From contig NZ_CCAT010000043.1 of the NCBI RefSeq assembly GCF_000612845.1, forward strand, positions 124,001 to 188,000: DNA of 64,000 nucleotides. Direction: 5' to 3'. This DNA comes from Clostridium ihumii AP5 (GTDB lineage: Bacteria; Bacillota; Clostridia; Clostridiales; Clostridiaceae). The translations under genes and the position numbers were made by a program. Under the pieces are notes generated by a model that did not search any database, was not told the origin of the DNA, and worked only from the letters and a program-made list of their open reading frames with translations. Shown here piece after piece: positions 35,693 through 44,615 of this stretch. Positions within the stretch are counted from its first letter, which is position 1. Every line of letters starts with the position of its first letter.

Positions 35693-35819
35693 TGGAGATT
35701 AAATTTATAGATTATATATAAATTTAATTTTACTGAAACTTTATGAAATCTTTAAACTTTTAAAGTATTATATAAATGTGGTTAATTTATTAATTGAAAT
35801 ATTTAATGAGGTGATAAGT

Positions 35820-36521
35820 TTGAAATCTAACGTTCTTATAGTAGATGATAATGAAGAAATTATAGATTTGCTTTCAGATATACTTTTAGATGAGGAATAC
35901 AATATATTTTCAGCTAAAAATAGTGATGAAGCTTTAGAAAAAATAAAATTTAAGCCAGATATAATTTTGTTGGATATTATGATGCCAGGAAAAGATGGAT
36001 TTGAATTTTGTAGAGAAATTAGAAATGTTGTTAACTGTCCTATAGTATTTATAACAGCAAAAATAGAAGAAGAAGATATTTTAAAAGGTCTTGCACTAGG
36101 TGGAGATGATTATATAAAAAAACCTTTTAATATTAAAGAGGTAAAGGCAAGAGTAGCTGCACATTTAAGACGAGATAAAAGAAATTTAAATATAGAAAAA
36201 AATTATATTATTTTTGATAATTTAAAAATAGATTTAGGTGGTAGGGAAATAATATATAAAGGCAATAAGATTGGATTAACTAAAAGAGAGTTTGATATAA
36301 TAGAGCTTTTAGCTTTTAATAAGGGACAAGTATTTACTAAAGAACAGATATATGAAAAAGTTTGGGGATATGATGCAGAAGGAGATGCATCTACTGTATC
36401 AGAGCATATAAAAAAGATAAGAGCCAAATTTGTAAATGAGAAAATAGAATTTCAATATATATCTACAGTTTGGGGTGTAGGCTATAAATGGAACAATGAA
36501 AGTGAAGGGATAATTAGATAA
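35820..36521 (+). CDS. OmpR/PhoB family response regulator
   Basis: A 233-residue transcription factor. The receiver domain has acidic VDDN, the phospho-acceptor Asp in LLDIMMPG (near 52) and Lys in YIKKPF; a C-terminal winged helix follows (LTKREFDIIELL, VWGYDAEGDASTVSEHIKKIRAK). The start is TTG 35820 with GAGGTG six bases upstream; earlier in-frame codons have no site. It overlaps the kinase gene by one base. Its targets are unknown; the erythromycin-esterase-like gene downstream is a candidate by proximity only. Confidence 0.94.
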   Translation: MKSNVLIVDDNEEIIDLLSDILLDEEYNIFSAKNSDEALEKIKFKPDIILLDIMMPGKDGFEFCREIRNVVNCPIVFITAKIEEEDILKGLALGGDDYIKKPFNIKEVKARVAAHLRRDKRNLNIEKNYIIFDNLKIDLGGREIIYKGNKIGLTKREFDIIELLAFNKGQVFTKEQIYEKVWGYDAEGDASTVSEHIKKIRAKFVNEKIEFQYISTVWGVGYKWNNESEGIIR

Positions 36522-37954
36522 TGTTAAAAAAATATACTTTAAAGAAACAGTTTACAATAAGTTTTATAGCTATAATTATTACTAGCATGATAAGTACACT
36601 TATTTGTATTACTTTTTCAATGCATATAATAAATACTAATGATTTAGTTCATGTTGCTAATTATTATGAAAAACAAGTTCCAAAGATAGAAGAGTTTGTT
36701 AAAAACAATAGTAATGTTATTTTAAATAATAATTTTAAGGAGAAAATAGAAGAAATTATTCCAAGTGGAGGTATGTCATATAGAGTTATAAATTTAAATA
36801 CTAATGAGCATTACGGTAACTTAGAACACTTTAATTTAAATAAAGATAAAATTTTATATAACATTAATTATACAAATTATAAAAATGGATTTGTTACAAA
36901 AATCATACCAATATCTAATGATAAGAAAAGTTTAGATGGAGTTCTCTGTGTTAAATATACCTTAGAAATGGAACCAGTTGAAAATAAGAAATTTCAATAT
37001 GAAATTCTTAAAGTTGTAGTATTATTTTCACCTTTTGTTTTTATTATTCTTTACACATATATATTTGGTAAAAAATTTAGTAAAAACATAAATGAGCCAA
37101 TTGAAATATTAGTAAATGCATCTAATAAGATTAAAAATTATGATTTAGATTTTGAATTAAAATATCCTTATGATAATGAATTAGGAAATCTTATTAAATC
37201 TTTTGAAGCAATGAGATATGAGTTGAAAATTACATTAGAAAAAAACTGGAAGGTTGAAAAAGAAAAGAAAGATATGATTTCTGCATTGTCTCATGATTTA
37301 AGAACACCGCTTACTTTAATAAAAGGACATGTTGAATTATTGGAAGAGGGAAGTTATAAAAATGAGAATAGACTTTTGAAATACTTAAAAATAATTGAAA
37401 ATTCAACAAATAGATCTATAGCTCTTGTTGAAGATTTAAATGCTCTTTTTAAGGTTGAAAATTCTGATTTTAAGTTGTGTTCAGAATTGATTTCTATTAA
37501 AAATTTTATAAATTTTAAATTTGAAGAATATAAAATTATAGCTTTAAAAAATAATGTGGATTTAGTTGTGAATATGAATAATATAAGTGATGAAATGTGT
37601 TTAAATATTGACAAGTTAAGGCTTTCTCAAGTGTTAGATAATATTGTTATGAATAGTTTTAGATATACTCCATTTGGTGGAAAGATTATACTAAATACTA
37701 ATTATAAAGATAATTGTTTAGATTTTCAAATTAATGATAATGGTATTGGTTTTACAGAAGAAGATTTTAAAAGTGTTTTTACTAAATTCTATAGGGGAGA
37801 TAAAAGTCGTTCACAAAATGGAAACTCAGGACTTGGGTTATATATATCAAAAATCTTAGTAGAAAAGCATGGTGGAAACATGAAAATATATAATAATAAT
37901 TATGGTGGTGCAACTATAGAGTTTTATATTAAAAGTATAAAAGGTGAAAATTGA
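36521..37954 (+). CDS. Sensor histidine kinase
   Basis: A 477-residue membrane kinase. TM1 at about 11-33, an extracytoplasmic sensor of about 130 residues, TM2 at about 165-185 and a HAMP linker are followed by the H-box ALSHDLRTPLTLIKGH, the N-box NSFRYTPFGG, G1 NDNGIGF and G2 GNSGLGLY. All catalytic boxes are intact. It is the cognate kinase of the regulator whose stop overlaps its ATG. The signal is unknown. Confidence 0.95.
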   Translation: MLKKYTLKKQFTISFIAIIITSMISTLICITFSMHIINTNDLVHVANYYEKQVPKIEEFVKNNSNVILNNNFKEKIEEIIPSGGMSYRVINLNTNEHYGNLEHFNLNKDKILYNINYTNYKNGFVTKIIPISNDKKSLDGVLCVKYTLEMEPVENKKFQYEILKVVVLFSPFVFIILYTYIFGKKFSKNINEPIEILVNASNKIKNYDLDFELKYPYDNELGNLIKSFEAMRYELKITLEKNWKVEKEKKDMISALSHDLRTPLTLIKGHVELLEEGSYKNENRLLKYLKIIENSTNRSIALVEDLNALFKVENSDFKLCSELISIKNFINFKFEEYKIIALKNNVDLVVNMNNISDEMCLNIDKLRLSQVLDNIVMNSFRYTPFGGKIILNTNYKDNCLDFQINDNGIGFTEEDFKSVFTKFYRGDKSRSQNGNSGLGLYISKILVEKHGGNMKIYNNNYGGATIEFYIKSIKGEN

Positions 37955-38180
37955 ATTTCCAATTTTAAAGAATGATTTTTTATTAGATTTACAGAGTAAA
38001 TTAGTTCAAAACAATATAAAAAAATAGTTTTTAATTATTTCTATTTTAAATATTAAGAACGAAGTGAGTAATATTCACCATTCACTCTTACTTTTTACTT
38101 GCTTTCCAACATGATATCAGAATAAACTATAAGCTTAATAGTATCATTTTATAAAGATATTATTTTAACTTTGAATTATT
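37955..38180. repeat. MITE-like element, copy 6 (long form)
   Basis: This region shares about 170 bp with 56290-56460: TTTCCAATTTTAAAGAA, TTTTTTATTAGATTTACAGA, GTAAATTAGTTCAAAACAAT and AAATATTAAGAACGAAGTGA, then the common interior TTCACCATTCACTCTTAC and AGAATAAACTATAAGC. The right end is disturbed. It occupies nearly all of the gap after the kinase gene. Confidence 0.6.
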
Positions 38181-38182
38181 CT

Positions 38183-38204
38183 AAAGTTACCAAATTGTAA
38201 CTTT
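38183..38204. other. Inverted repeat upstream of the erythromycin-esterase-like gene
   Basis: AAAGTTAC-CAAATT-GTAACTTT, a perfect 8-bp dyad about 80 bases before the gene. It could be a regulator site or part of the element next to it. Confidence 0.4.
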
Positions 38205-38281
38205 AAAATTCACCTATAAGTAATAATTAAATGATATAGTAGTATTATAAGGATATAGTTAAAAACTAGGGGGATATTTTT

Positions 38282-39706
38282 ATGAGAAGAGGAATAAAGA
38301 AGATAGTTATTGCATTGTTAATATTGTTAAATATTACTAGTTATGGAGTAAAAGCTAATGATGATATAGAAAGAGAAGTTAAAAAAAATGCATATATATT
38401 AGAGTCTGTAGATCCTAATAGTAGTTATAAAGATTTAATGCCATTAAAAAGTATATTAAATGATAAAAAGATTATAGGAATAGGTGAAGCAACTCATAAT
38501 ACTAAAGAATTTTTTCAAGTAAAACATAAATTTATGAAGTTTTTAATAGAAGAACTTAATTATAAAGCTTTTGCAATGGAAATAGATTTTTCAAGTGCAT
38601 CTTATATAAATGACTATATAATAAATGGTAATGAAAGTGGCAAAAATGCTCTTTTAAAAACAGAACTTTGGTTTTGGAAAACAGAAGAAATGTTGGATTT
38701 TATAGATTGGTTAAAAACATATAATAGTGATAAACCTATAAATGAAAAAGTAAGATTTTATGGATTTGATATGCAAAATTATTTATCAGCTATAGATGTA
38801 GCTTATAAATATTTAGAAAAAGTAGAAGATAGTAAAGGTCTTGAAATAAATATAGATCCCAAAAATACGGATAAAGATAGTGATATATCTAAAATTATAG
38901 ATATATCAAGAGATATAAAAGAAAAAATTAATGAAAACAAAGACGTATATATAAGTAAAACATCTGAAGTTGAATATGATTATATAAAACATTGTTTAGA
39001 TAATGTAGATAAATTTAAAGAGTATGAAAATAGTAATGTTTATGAATATAATAAGAATGAATTAAGAGATAAGTTTATGGCTGAAAATGTAAAGTGGTTA
39101 GTATCATATGAAAGAAAGTACTTTAATAATGATAAGATGATGCTTTGGGGTCACAATATGCATATAACAGAAAAAATACATTATAAAGCTATGGGTGAGA
39201 TTTTAAATGAAATCTATAAAGACGATTATTATAGTATAGGTATAGATTTTTATAAAGGTTCATTTTTAGCCTTTAATGATTTTAAAAAAAGTGATAATCC
39301 AACTAAATTTAATATAAAAAGTAGTCCCAAAAGTCATTTATCAGCTAAGTTAAAACCTTTAAATGAAGATATTATATATTTTGATATAAACAAAGCTATG
39401 AAGAGTAATAAGTTAGGAAAAATATTTAGTGAAAAGGAAAATTTATATGTTATTGATGGATCAACGTCTATATTATGTAAAAATTCTGGAGTGTATAATT
39501 TTGATTTAAGAGATTCTTTTGATGGAATCATATATATAGAAGACACAAATGCAGCAAAATCCCTGGTTTTTAAAGATTCCAATATAAAAATTGAGACTTT
39601 AAGTGATATTAAAGTTGGATTAATTATATTGTCAGTTCCTATATGTGGTGCTTTAATTTTATTTATAATAATAAAATTAAGTAAGAATAAAAAAGTAAAA
39701 GAATAA
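38282..39706 (+). CDS. Exported, membrane-anchored erythromycin esterase-like protein
   Basis: A 474-residue protein of the erythromycin-esterase homolog family. An N-terminal signal (about 5-25), catalytic-fold motifs GIGEATHNTKEFF (about 64-76), AMEIDF and WGHNMHI, and a C-terminal TM helix (about 443-465) followed by KKVKE place the domain outside, held to the membrane. Family members include macrolide esterases and many proteins of unknown substrate, so resistance should not be assumed. Start ATG 38282 behind AGGGGG. It follows a two-component system and may respond to it. Confidence 0.82.
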   Translation: MRRGIKKIVIALLILLNITSYGVKANDDIEREVKKNAYILESVDPNSSYKDLMPLKSILNDKKIIGIGEATHNTKEFFQVKHKFMKFLIEELNYKAFAMEIDFSSASYINDYIINGNESGKNALLKTELWFWKTEEMLDFIDWLKTYNSDKPINEKVRFYGFDMQNYLSAIDVAYKYLEKVEDSKGLEINIDPKNTDKDSDISKIIDISRDIKEKINENKDVYISKTSEVEYDYIKHCLDNVDKFKEYENSNVYEYNKNELRDKFMAENVKWLVSYERKYFNNDKMMLWGHNMHITEKIHYKAMGEILNEIYKDDYYSIGIDFYKGSFLAFNDFKKSDNPTKFNIKSSPKSHLSAKLKPLNEDIIYFDINKAMKSNKLGKIFSEKENLYVIDGSTSILCKNSGVYNFDLRDSFDGIIYIEDTNAAKSLVFKDSNIKIETLSDIKVGLIILSVPICGALILFIIIKLSKNKKVKE

Positions 39707-39720
39707 ACTTTTATGAAATA

Positions 39721-39765
39721 AAGCTTACTATTTTTTTATAACATAGTAAGCTTTATTTTATTTTA
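39721..39765 (+). terminator. Terminator of the erythromycin-esterase-like gene
   Basis: AAAGCTTACTAT / ATAGTAAGCTTT stem, then ATTTTATTTT. Confidence 0.85.
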
Positions 39766-39772
39766 AATTTAG

Positions 39773-39931
39773 TATAGGGTTCCAAGTTCATCTTCATAAT
39801 TATTAGTTCCAAAACTTGGATACCCTTAAGATTGAGACTAGCTCGGAATTATTTTATAATAAGCATTTCTTTTGAAAGCAATATATTTACAGATAAAAGA
39901 ATAGTTTTGAATTCGAGCTTGTTTCCATATA
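39773..39931. repeat. MITE-like element, copy 7
   Basis: The left end TATAGGGTTCCAAGTTCATC (39773-39792) is the inverse of the right end TTGAATTCGAGCTTGTTTCC-ATATA (to 39931). The interior is diverged from other copies (GATAAAAGAATAGTTTTGAA). It lies between two convergent genes. Confidence 0.55.
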
Positions 39932-39936
39932 GTACT

Positions 39937-40806
39937 CTATAAATTATTTTTTTTATTAGATAATATGTTAATTATAGATATTCCAATAATAATTATGTAA
40001 CCAATTATAGATAAATAATCAGGAACTTCACTAAATAGTATAAATCCATAAAAAGCAGCAAATAAAAGTCCAATATAATCAAACATAGATATTTCAGATG
40101 CAGGAGCATTTTTATAGGCTAAGGTTAAGAAAACTTGACCTAATGTAAAACAAATTCCAGCAGCTATTAAAATACAAAGATTATAAAATGTTAAATGCTC
40201 ATTGTTAATAAATATTGATGGAAACATAGTTATAGTAGCTATGCCTGTAAAAGATAAAATTACAGTAAAAAAGCTTTCTTTATCACCTAAAACTCTTATC
40301 ATAGTGTATGCAATACCAGCAGTTAGAGCTGATATAACACCTAGAATTGATGGTAGCATAGATGAATTAAATTCAGGTTTTATTACAAATAAGCTACCTA
40401 AGAAAGCTATAATTAGAGAAATTAGTTGTTTTTTAGTAATTTTTTCTTTAATTATAATAAAAGAAAAGATTATAGTGAAAAAAGGACTAAGTTTTGTAAG
40501 AATTGTGGCATCAGCCAAAAGTAAAGATTCCATAGAACTATAAAGTGTTAATATAGAAGCTGTTCCCATAACACCTCTTAGAAAAAGATATTTTCTGTTC
40601 TCCTTTTTTCCTATAAAAGATTGCTTTTTTCTAAAAATTATAAAACAAACCACTATAGTTGCTACTGCATTTGAAATAAAAGTTTTTTGATAAGGTGTGC
40701 ACCCTGATGCTAACTTAGCAAATAAATTCATTGTAGCAAATAAAAATGATGCAAGTATTATAAATATAATTCCTTTAAATTTATTTATAGTAGGTGTAGA
40801 TTTCAT
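39937..40806 (-). CDS. EamA (DMT superfamily) transporter
   Basis: A 289-residue membrane protein with ten helices in two EamA repeats: ILASFLFATMNLFAKLASG opens the first and SALTAGIAYTMIRVLG the second, ending GYIIIIGISIINILSNKK. Members export metabolites such as amino acids; the substrate is not predictable. Start ATG 40806 behind AAGGAG. It is divergent from the PdaA-like gene. Confidence 0.9.
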   Translation of the reverse strand: MKSTPTINKFKGIIFIILASFLFATMNLFAKLASGCTPYQKTFISNAVATIVVCFIIFRKKQSFIGKKENRKYLFLRGVMGTASILTLYSSMESLLLADATILTKLSPFFTIIFSFIIIKEKITKKQLISLIIAFLGSLFVIKPEFNSSMLPSILGVISALTAGIAYTMIRVLGDKESFFTVILSFTGIATITMFPSIFINNEHLTFYNLCILIAAGICFTLGQVFLTLAYKNAPASEISMFDYIGLLFAAFYGFILFSEVPDYLSIIGYIIIIGISIINILSNKKNNL

Positions 40807-41017
40807 ATTTTCATCTCCTTAATATATATTTAAATGTTAAATAATTTTAAAGTTGTAAATTTATTTATATACAACAAAGTTAATTTTACTATAATTATAG
40901 ATATAGAAACAAGTTTTAAGTAATAAGTAAAATTTTACAACATATATTAATATAGTAGAGAAATATTACTTTTTAAATTAAAGTTTTATTTTAAATTGAT
41001 TTATAAGAAGGATTGTT

Positions 41018-42052
41018 ATGAAAAAATCAATTATTAAAAAAAGGCTAATTATTATTTTAATATTAATAATAGCAGTAATTTCTACATGTATATACACTTA
41101 CAAAATAGATAAGAACATGAGTTATAAAGAAGAAAAAAATGAAAAAACTCCTAATAATAAAGTAATAAAAGACAAAGGAAATAATACAAAAAAGGAAGAA
41201 AATAAAAAAACTCAATTAGATAAAAGTCTAGATAAAAAAACTCAAAAAAATGAGAAAACAGACGATAAAACTGAAAATAGTAACTTAGAAAAACAAAATG
41301 AAAAATTAGAAAAAGAAAATAAAGAGAATAGGCTATATACTGAACTTGAAAAAATTAATGAATTAGATAATACTGAATATGATTTTTGGTATGTACCTAA
41401 CTCAGAACATATGAAACCTAAAATAGATGAAAATTTAAATTCTATATTAAGTAAGTATGATACTATGTATGTAGGTGATACAAGTAGAAAAGTTCTATAT
41501 TTAACAATGGATGAAGGATATGAAAATAATTATACTAACTTAATTTTAGATGTATTAAAATCAAATGATGTTAAAGCCACATTTTTTGTATTGTCATCGT
41601 ATATAGAAAATAACCCCAATATAGTATTAAGGATGGTAAATGAAGGTCATGTTGTAGCAAATCATTCAAAATCACACTTATCAACAACATCTTTAACTAA
41701 TGATGTAAATACATTTAAATGTGAACTTCAAAGTGTTGAACAGAGCTTTAAAAATCTCACTGGACAAGAAATAAAAAAATATTATAGACCACCAATGGGA
41801 AAATACTCTGAAAAATCTTTAAGTATGACAAAAGAATTAGGCTATAAGACAGTTTTTTGGAGTTTTGCATATAAGGATTGGGAAATAGATAATCAACCTA
41901 CATGTGAATATGCTCAAAATACAATTTTAAATGGGCTTCATAATGGAAGTATAATACTGCTTCATCCAGTATCTAAAACAAATTCACAAATACTTGATAA
42001 AGTTATAAAAGAAGCTAAAAATCAAGGATATAACTTTGAATTATTGCCATAA
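41018..42052 (+). CDS. PdaA-like polysaccharide deacetylase (delta-lactam type)
   Basis: A 344-residue exported enzyme. A signal-anchor (about 8-27) and a Lys/Glu/Asn-rich linker (about 30-105) precede a NodB-type deacetylase domain (about 155-340). Motif 1 is TMDEGYENN, the metal-ligand motif HSKSH, then YYRPPMGKYSE, VFWSFAYKDW and LLHPVSKTN. This arrangement closely follows PdaA, which removes N-acetyl groups from muramic acid on the way to muramic delta-lactam in the spore cortex. A spore role is thus likely, though a vegetative wall role is possible. SD AAGAAGG precedes ATG 41018. Confidence 0.85.
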   Translation: MKKSIIKKRLIIILILIIAVISTCIYTYKIDKNMSYKEEKNEKTPNNKVIKDKGNNTKKEENKKTQLDKSLDKKTQKNEKTDDKTENSNLEKQNEKLEKENKENRLYTELEKINELDNTEYDFWYVPNSEHMKPKIDENLNSILSKYDTMYVGDTSRKVLYLTMDEGYENNYTNLILDVLKSNDVKATFFVLSSYIENNPNIVLRMVNEGHVVANHSKSHLSTTSLTNDVNTFKCELQSVEQSFKNLTGQEIKKYYRPPMGKYSEKSLSMTKELGYKTVFWSFAYKDWEIDNQPTCEYAQNTILNGLHNGSIILLHPVSKTNSQILDKVIKEAKNQGYNFELLP

Positions 42053-42102
42053 TACTAATTATAGATATTAAAAATTTTATATAAGAAGGTGTGGTGGTTA
42101 TT

Positions 42103-42696
42103 ATTAAAAAATTTTATATGATTTTTATTACTATAATTTGCATATTTTTAGTTGGATGTAAAGTTGGAGAAAGTGCAAATAACACTTATGTAGTCAAGCC
42201 AAGCACATTATTTAAAACTGAAGAATTAAAAAAAATAGAGCCACATTTAGGACTTATAAGTGGATGTGTAGATGTTATTTATAAAGGTGATAAAGAAAAT
42301 TTATATGTAAAATATGAAATTTGGGAAAATGGTAAAATTAAAGAATCACATGAATCTATAGGGAATGTAATTACTAAGGATGACAAAAATAAATTAATAA
42401 ATGTAAGTGTAAGTTTGCAAGATAATTTAATACTTAAAAATAAGCAAAGTATAAATAAAAATATATTAACCATAGAAACAAATAAAGGAAATGTGAGAAC
42501 ATTAATTGATTCAGCACCTATTGATTATTCTACTGTACGTCTTAATTTACAAGAACCTATAACTAAAAAGGACGAAGAAGAAACATCTATATTTGCTATA
42601 ACTGCACATAAAGAGACTATGACACCAAACATGAGCATAGATGATGGGGTTTCTAAAGCCGATTGGGCAGTAGTATTTAAAGTATATTTTAAATAA
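42103..42696 (+). CDS. Hypothetical lipoprotein, start codon unclear
   Basis: A roughly 197-residue predicted lipoprotein, N-terminus KKFYMIFITIICIFLVGC with lipobox LVGC. The mature part is unrecognised and mostly beta-strand. The start is doubtful: GTG codons at 42091 and 42094 lie on top of the only ribosome site (AAGGTGTGGTGG), and ATG 42118 removes the positive residues from the signal. An ATT at 42103 gives ideal spacing and a normal signal peptide, as in AUU-started infC. It is 50 bases after the PdaA-like gene and may share its transcript. Confidence 0.65.
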   Translation: MKKFYMIFITIICIFLVGCKVGESANNTYVVKPSTLFKTEELKKIEPHLGLISGCVDVIYKGDKENLYVKYEIWENGKIKESHESIGNVITKDDKNKLINVSVSLQDNLILKNKQSINKNILTIETNKGNVRTLIDSAPIDYSTVRLNLQEPITKKDEEETSIFAITAHKETMTPNMSIDDGVSKADWAVVFKVYFK

Positions 42697-42772
42697 AGTT
42701 AAAGTGAGGATATAGAATTTATATATCTTCACTTAAAAAGGAAAGTTGTACAAGCTATTAAAGGGGGATATC

Positions 42773-43513
42773 ATGTCGGAAAGTTTAAAAAATAACAAAA
42801 ATGGAATTAATGGAAATACAATCAAAGTTATTGCAATTGTTGCAATGCTAATAGATCATATTGGGTGGGCCTTTGTACCCTTTGATTCAGTATTAGGTCA
42901 AATAATGCATATTATTGGAAGAATAACAGCACCAACTATGTGTTATTTTATTGCAGAGGGATATACTCATACTAAAAATATAAAAAAATATGCTACTAGA
43001 TTAGGCATATTTGCATTAATATCACATATACCATTTGTATTTTTTGAAACAGGTAGAATAGGTATATTTTTTCCTTCAGGGGTAATATATACATTATTTT
43101 TAAGTTTATTATCAATTTGGGCTTATGATAAAATTAATAATAAAGGATTAAAAACTTTAGCAATATTAGGATTATGTATTTTAGCAATACCAGGGGATTG
43201 GAGTTTTATTGCAATATTTATGACTCTTGCATTTTATATAAATAGAGGAAAATTTAAAAAACAATGTTTGTGGTTATGTATTATAAGTGTTGTATTTGTG
43301 TTTATTTTTGGAATTTCTGCATATCAATATGGTAGGCCAATATACACTCAATTCTTCCAATTTGGTATATTACTATCATTGCCAATAATATATTTTTATA
43401 ATGGTGAAAGAGGTAAGAAAACAGTCCTTACCAAATGGGGATTTTATATATTTTATCCATTGCACTTAATTATATTGGGCTTAATTAAAATTTATATATA
43501 TTTCTACATGTAA
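42773..43513 (+). CDS. TraX family membrane protein
   Basis: A 246-residue polytopic protein of the TraX family: NTIKVIAIVAMLIDHIGWAF, GRITAPTMCYFIAEGY and a C-terminal FYIFYPLHLIILGLIKIY. F-plasmid TraX acetylates pilin; chromosomal clostridial members are of unknown role and probably acylate a surface component. The start is ATG 42773 behind AAGGGGG; an upstream TTG extension overlaps that site. No conjugation genes are near. Confidence 0.88.
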   Translation: MSESLKNNKNGINGNTIKVIAIVAMLIDHIGWAFVPFDSVLGQIMHIIGRITAPTMCYFIAEGYTHTKNIKKYATRLGIFALISHIPFVFFETGRIGIFFPSGVIYTLFLSLLSIWAYDKINNKGLKTLAILGLCILAIPGDWSFIAIFMTLAFYINRGKFKKQCLWLCIISVVFVFIFGISAYQYGRPIYTQFFQFGILLSLPIIYFYNGERGKKTVLTKWGFYIFYPLHLIILGLIKIYIYFYM

Positions 43514-43517
43514 GAAT

Positions 43518-43555
43518 AAAAATAGGAATTCAAGCAATAATTGAATTCCTATTTT
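43518..43555. terminator. Bidirectional terminator between traX-like and PPOX genes
   Basis: AAAATAGGAATTCAA / TTGAATTCCTATTTT with a 7-base loop; T-rich on both strands. Confidence 0.88.
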
Positions 43556-43559
43556 AAAT

Positions 43560-43961
43560 TTAAAAGTTTATTAGCTTAGGGTCATTTTTCATAGAATATA
43601 CAGTAGCAGACCCTTTGCTTAAATAAAATAAAGACATTTTAGGATTTTCAGGGCTTTCATATAATCCTAGTAAATCTGGAGCAATTTCAAATACCTTTTT
43701 CTTTGCATCTAAGTTATCATTATCAAATTTAGCTTGTCCATTTATACGTATCCATTCATTTGAAGGTGATAATGCACAAATTTCAAATGATGGATTGTTC
43801 TCTAATTGCTTATAAACATTTTTTTCAGTATTAGTTAAAAAATACAATTTATTATCATAAATCATTGAAAAACCAAAAGGTCTAACACGTGGCATATTAC
43901 CTTCCATAGTTGCAAGATAAAAAACAGAACTGTCATTTAAAAATTTTAATAATTTTTCCAT
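43560..43961 (-). CDS. Pyridoxamine 5'-phosphate oxidase-like flavoprotein
   Basis: A 133-residue split-barrel protein: FYLATMEGNMPRVRPFGFSM and LYFLTNTEKNVYKQLENNP are the FMN-binding strands of PPOX-like proteins, with FEICALSPSNEWIRINGQA central. Members bind FMN, F420 or haem; the activity is unknown. Start ATG 43961 behind AGGAGG. It is divergent from an HxlR regulator, which probably controls it. Confidence 0.88.
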   Translation of the reverse strand: MEKLLKFLNDSSVFYLATMEGNMPRVRPFGFSMIYDNKLYFLTNTEKNVYKQLENNPSFEICALSPSNEWIRINGQAKFDNDNLDAKKKVFEIAPDLLGLYESPENPKMSLFYLSKGSATVYSMKNDPKLINF

Positions 43962-44084
43962 AAAAAATCCTCCTATTTAGGGTTTAAAAATAAAATTTAG
44001 AACCCTGTAAAATCTTAAGTTGTTTCTCTATAAACATTATAAATATTATAAAAATAAGAACAAGTATGCAGAATTTTATTAGTA

Positions 44085-44102
44085 ACTCACAAAAATGTGA
44101 GT
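44085..44102. promoter_or_regulatory. Candidate HxlR operator
   Basis: ACTCACA-AAAA-TGTGAGT, a perfect 7-bp dyad flanked by TA-rich sequence, in the intergenic region between the PPOX gene and the divergent HxlR gene. HxlR regulators commonly bind ACTNAC..GTNAGT-type dyads in their own divergent promoters. Confidence 0.6.
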
Positions 44103-44192
44103 AATACAGTTGAAGTTATCTAAAAACTTATTTATATAATGTGTTAAAATTAATATTATAAAATAAATCTATTTAACAGGAGAAAGCTTATA

Positions 44193-44552
44193 ATGGAAAA
44201 GAGTTTAAAAAGGGAAATTGAAAGTAGATTGGACATTTCAAAGATTTGCCCACTTGAATATGCTATGAGAATAATAGGTGGTAAATGGAAAATAAGAATT
44301 ATAGTTGCGATAGATGAAGAAAAAAATATTAGATATAATGAACTTAAAAGAACAGTTTATGGAATAACAGATATGGTTCTTTCAAGCTCACTAAAAGAAC
44401 TTGTAAAAGATGGTGTGATAGAAAGAGTTCAATTTAACGAGATTCCACCACGTGTAGAATATTCGTTAACAGAAGTAGGAGAAACTTTAATGCCTGCACT
44501 TTTAGAAATCACAAAATGGGGAAAAGTACAATTAGAGAAGAAAATGTTGTAA
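44193..44552 (+). CDS. HxlR family transcriptional regulator
   Basis: A 119-residue winged-helix protein: CPLEYAMRIIGGKWKIRIIV, RYNELKRTVYGITDMVLSSSLKEL and the wing PPRVEYSLTEVG define HxlR. One cysteine (Cys20, in ICPLE) is in the position used for thiol/electrophile sensing by YodB/HypR relatives. Start ATG 44193 behind CAGGAG. It is likely to control itself and the divergent PPOX gene through 44085-44102; control of the SOD genes downstream is also conceivable. Confidence 0.92.
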   Translation: MEKSLKREIESRLDISKICPLEYAMRIIGGKWKIRIIVAIDEEKNIRYNELKRTVYGITDMVLSSSLKELVKDGVIERVQFNEIPPRVEYSLTEVGETLMPALLEITKWGKVQLEKKML

Positions 44553-44615
44553 TATAATTTTTTTTATGTAATATATATTATTTATAAGTAATAATATGTT
44601 TAAGGAGAAAACTAT

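Noticed and set aside
38282-39706. Macrolide resistance gene
   Set aside because: Family membership alone does not show macrolide esterase activity; the protein is membrane-anchored with a different domain context.
42773-43513. Evidence of a conjugative element (TraX)
   Set aside because: No other transfer, integrase or relaxase gene lies in the window; chromosomal TraX-like proteins are common in clostridia.
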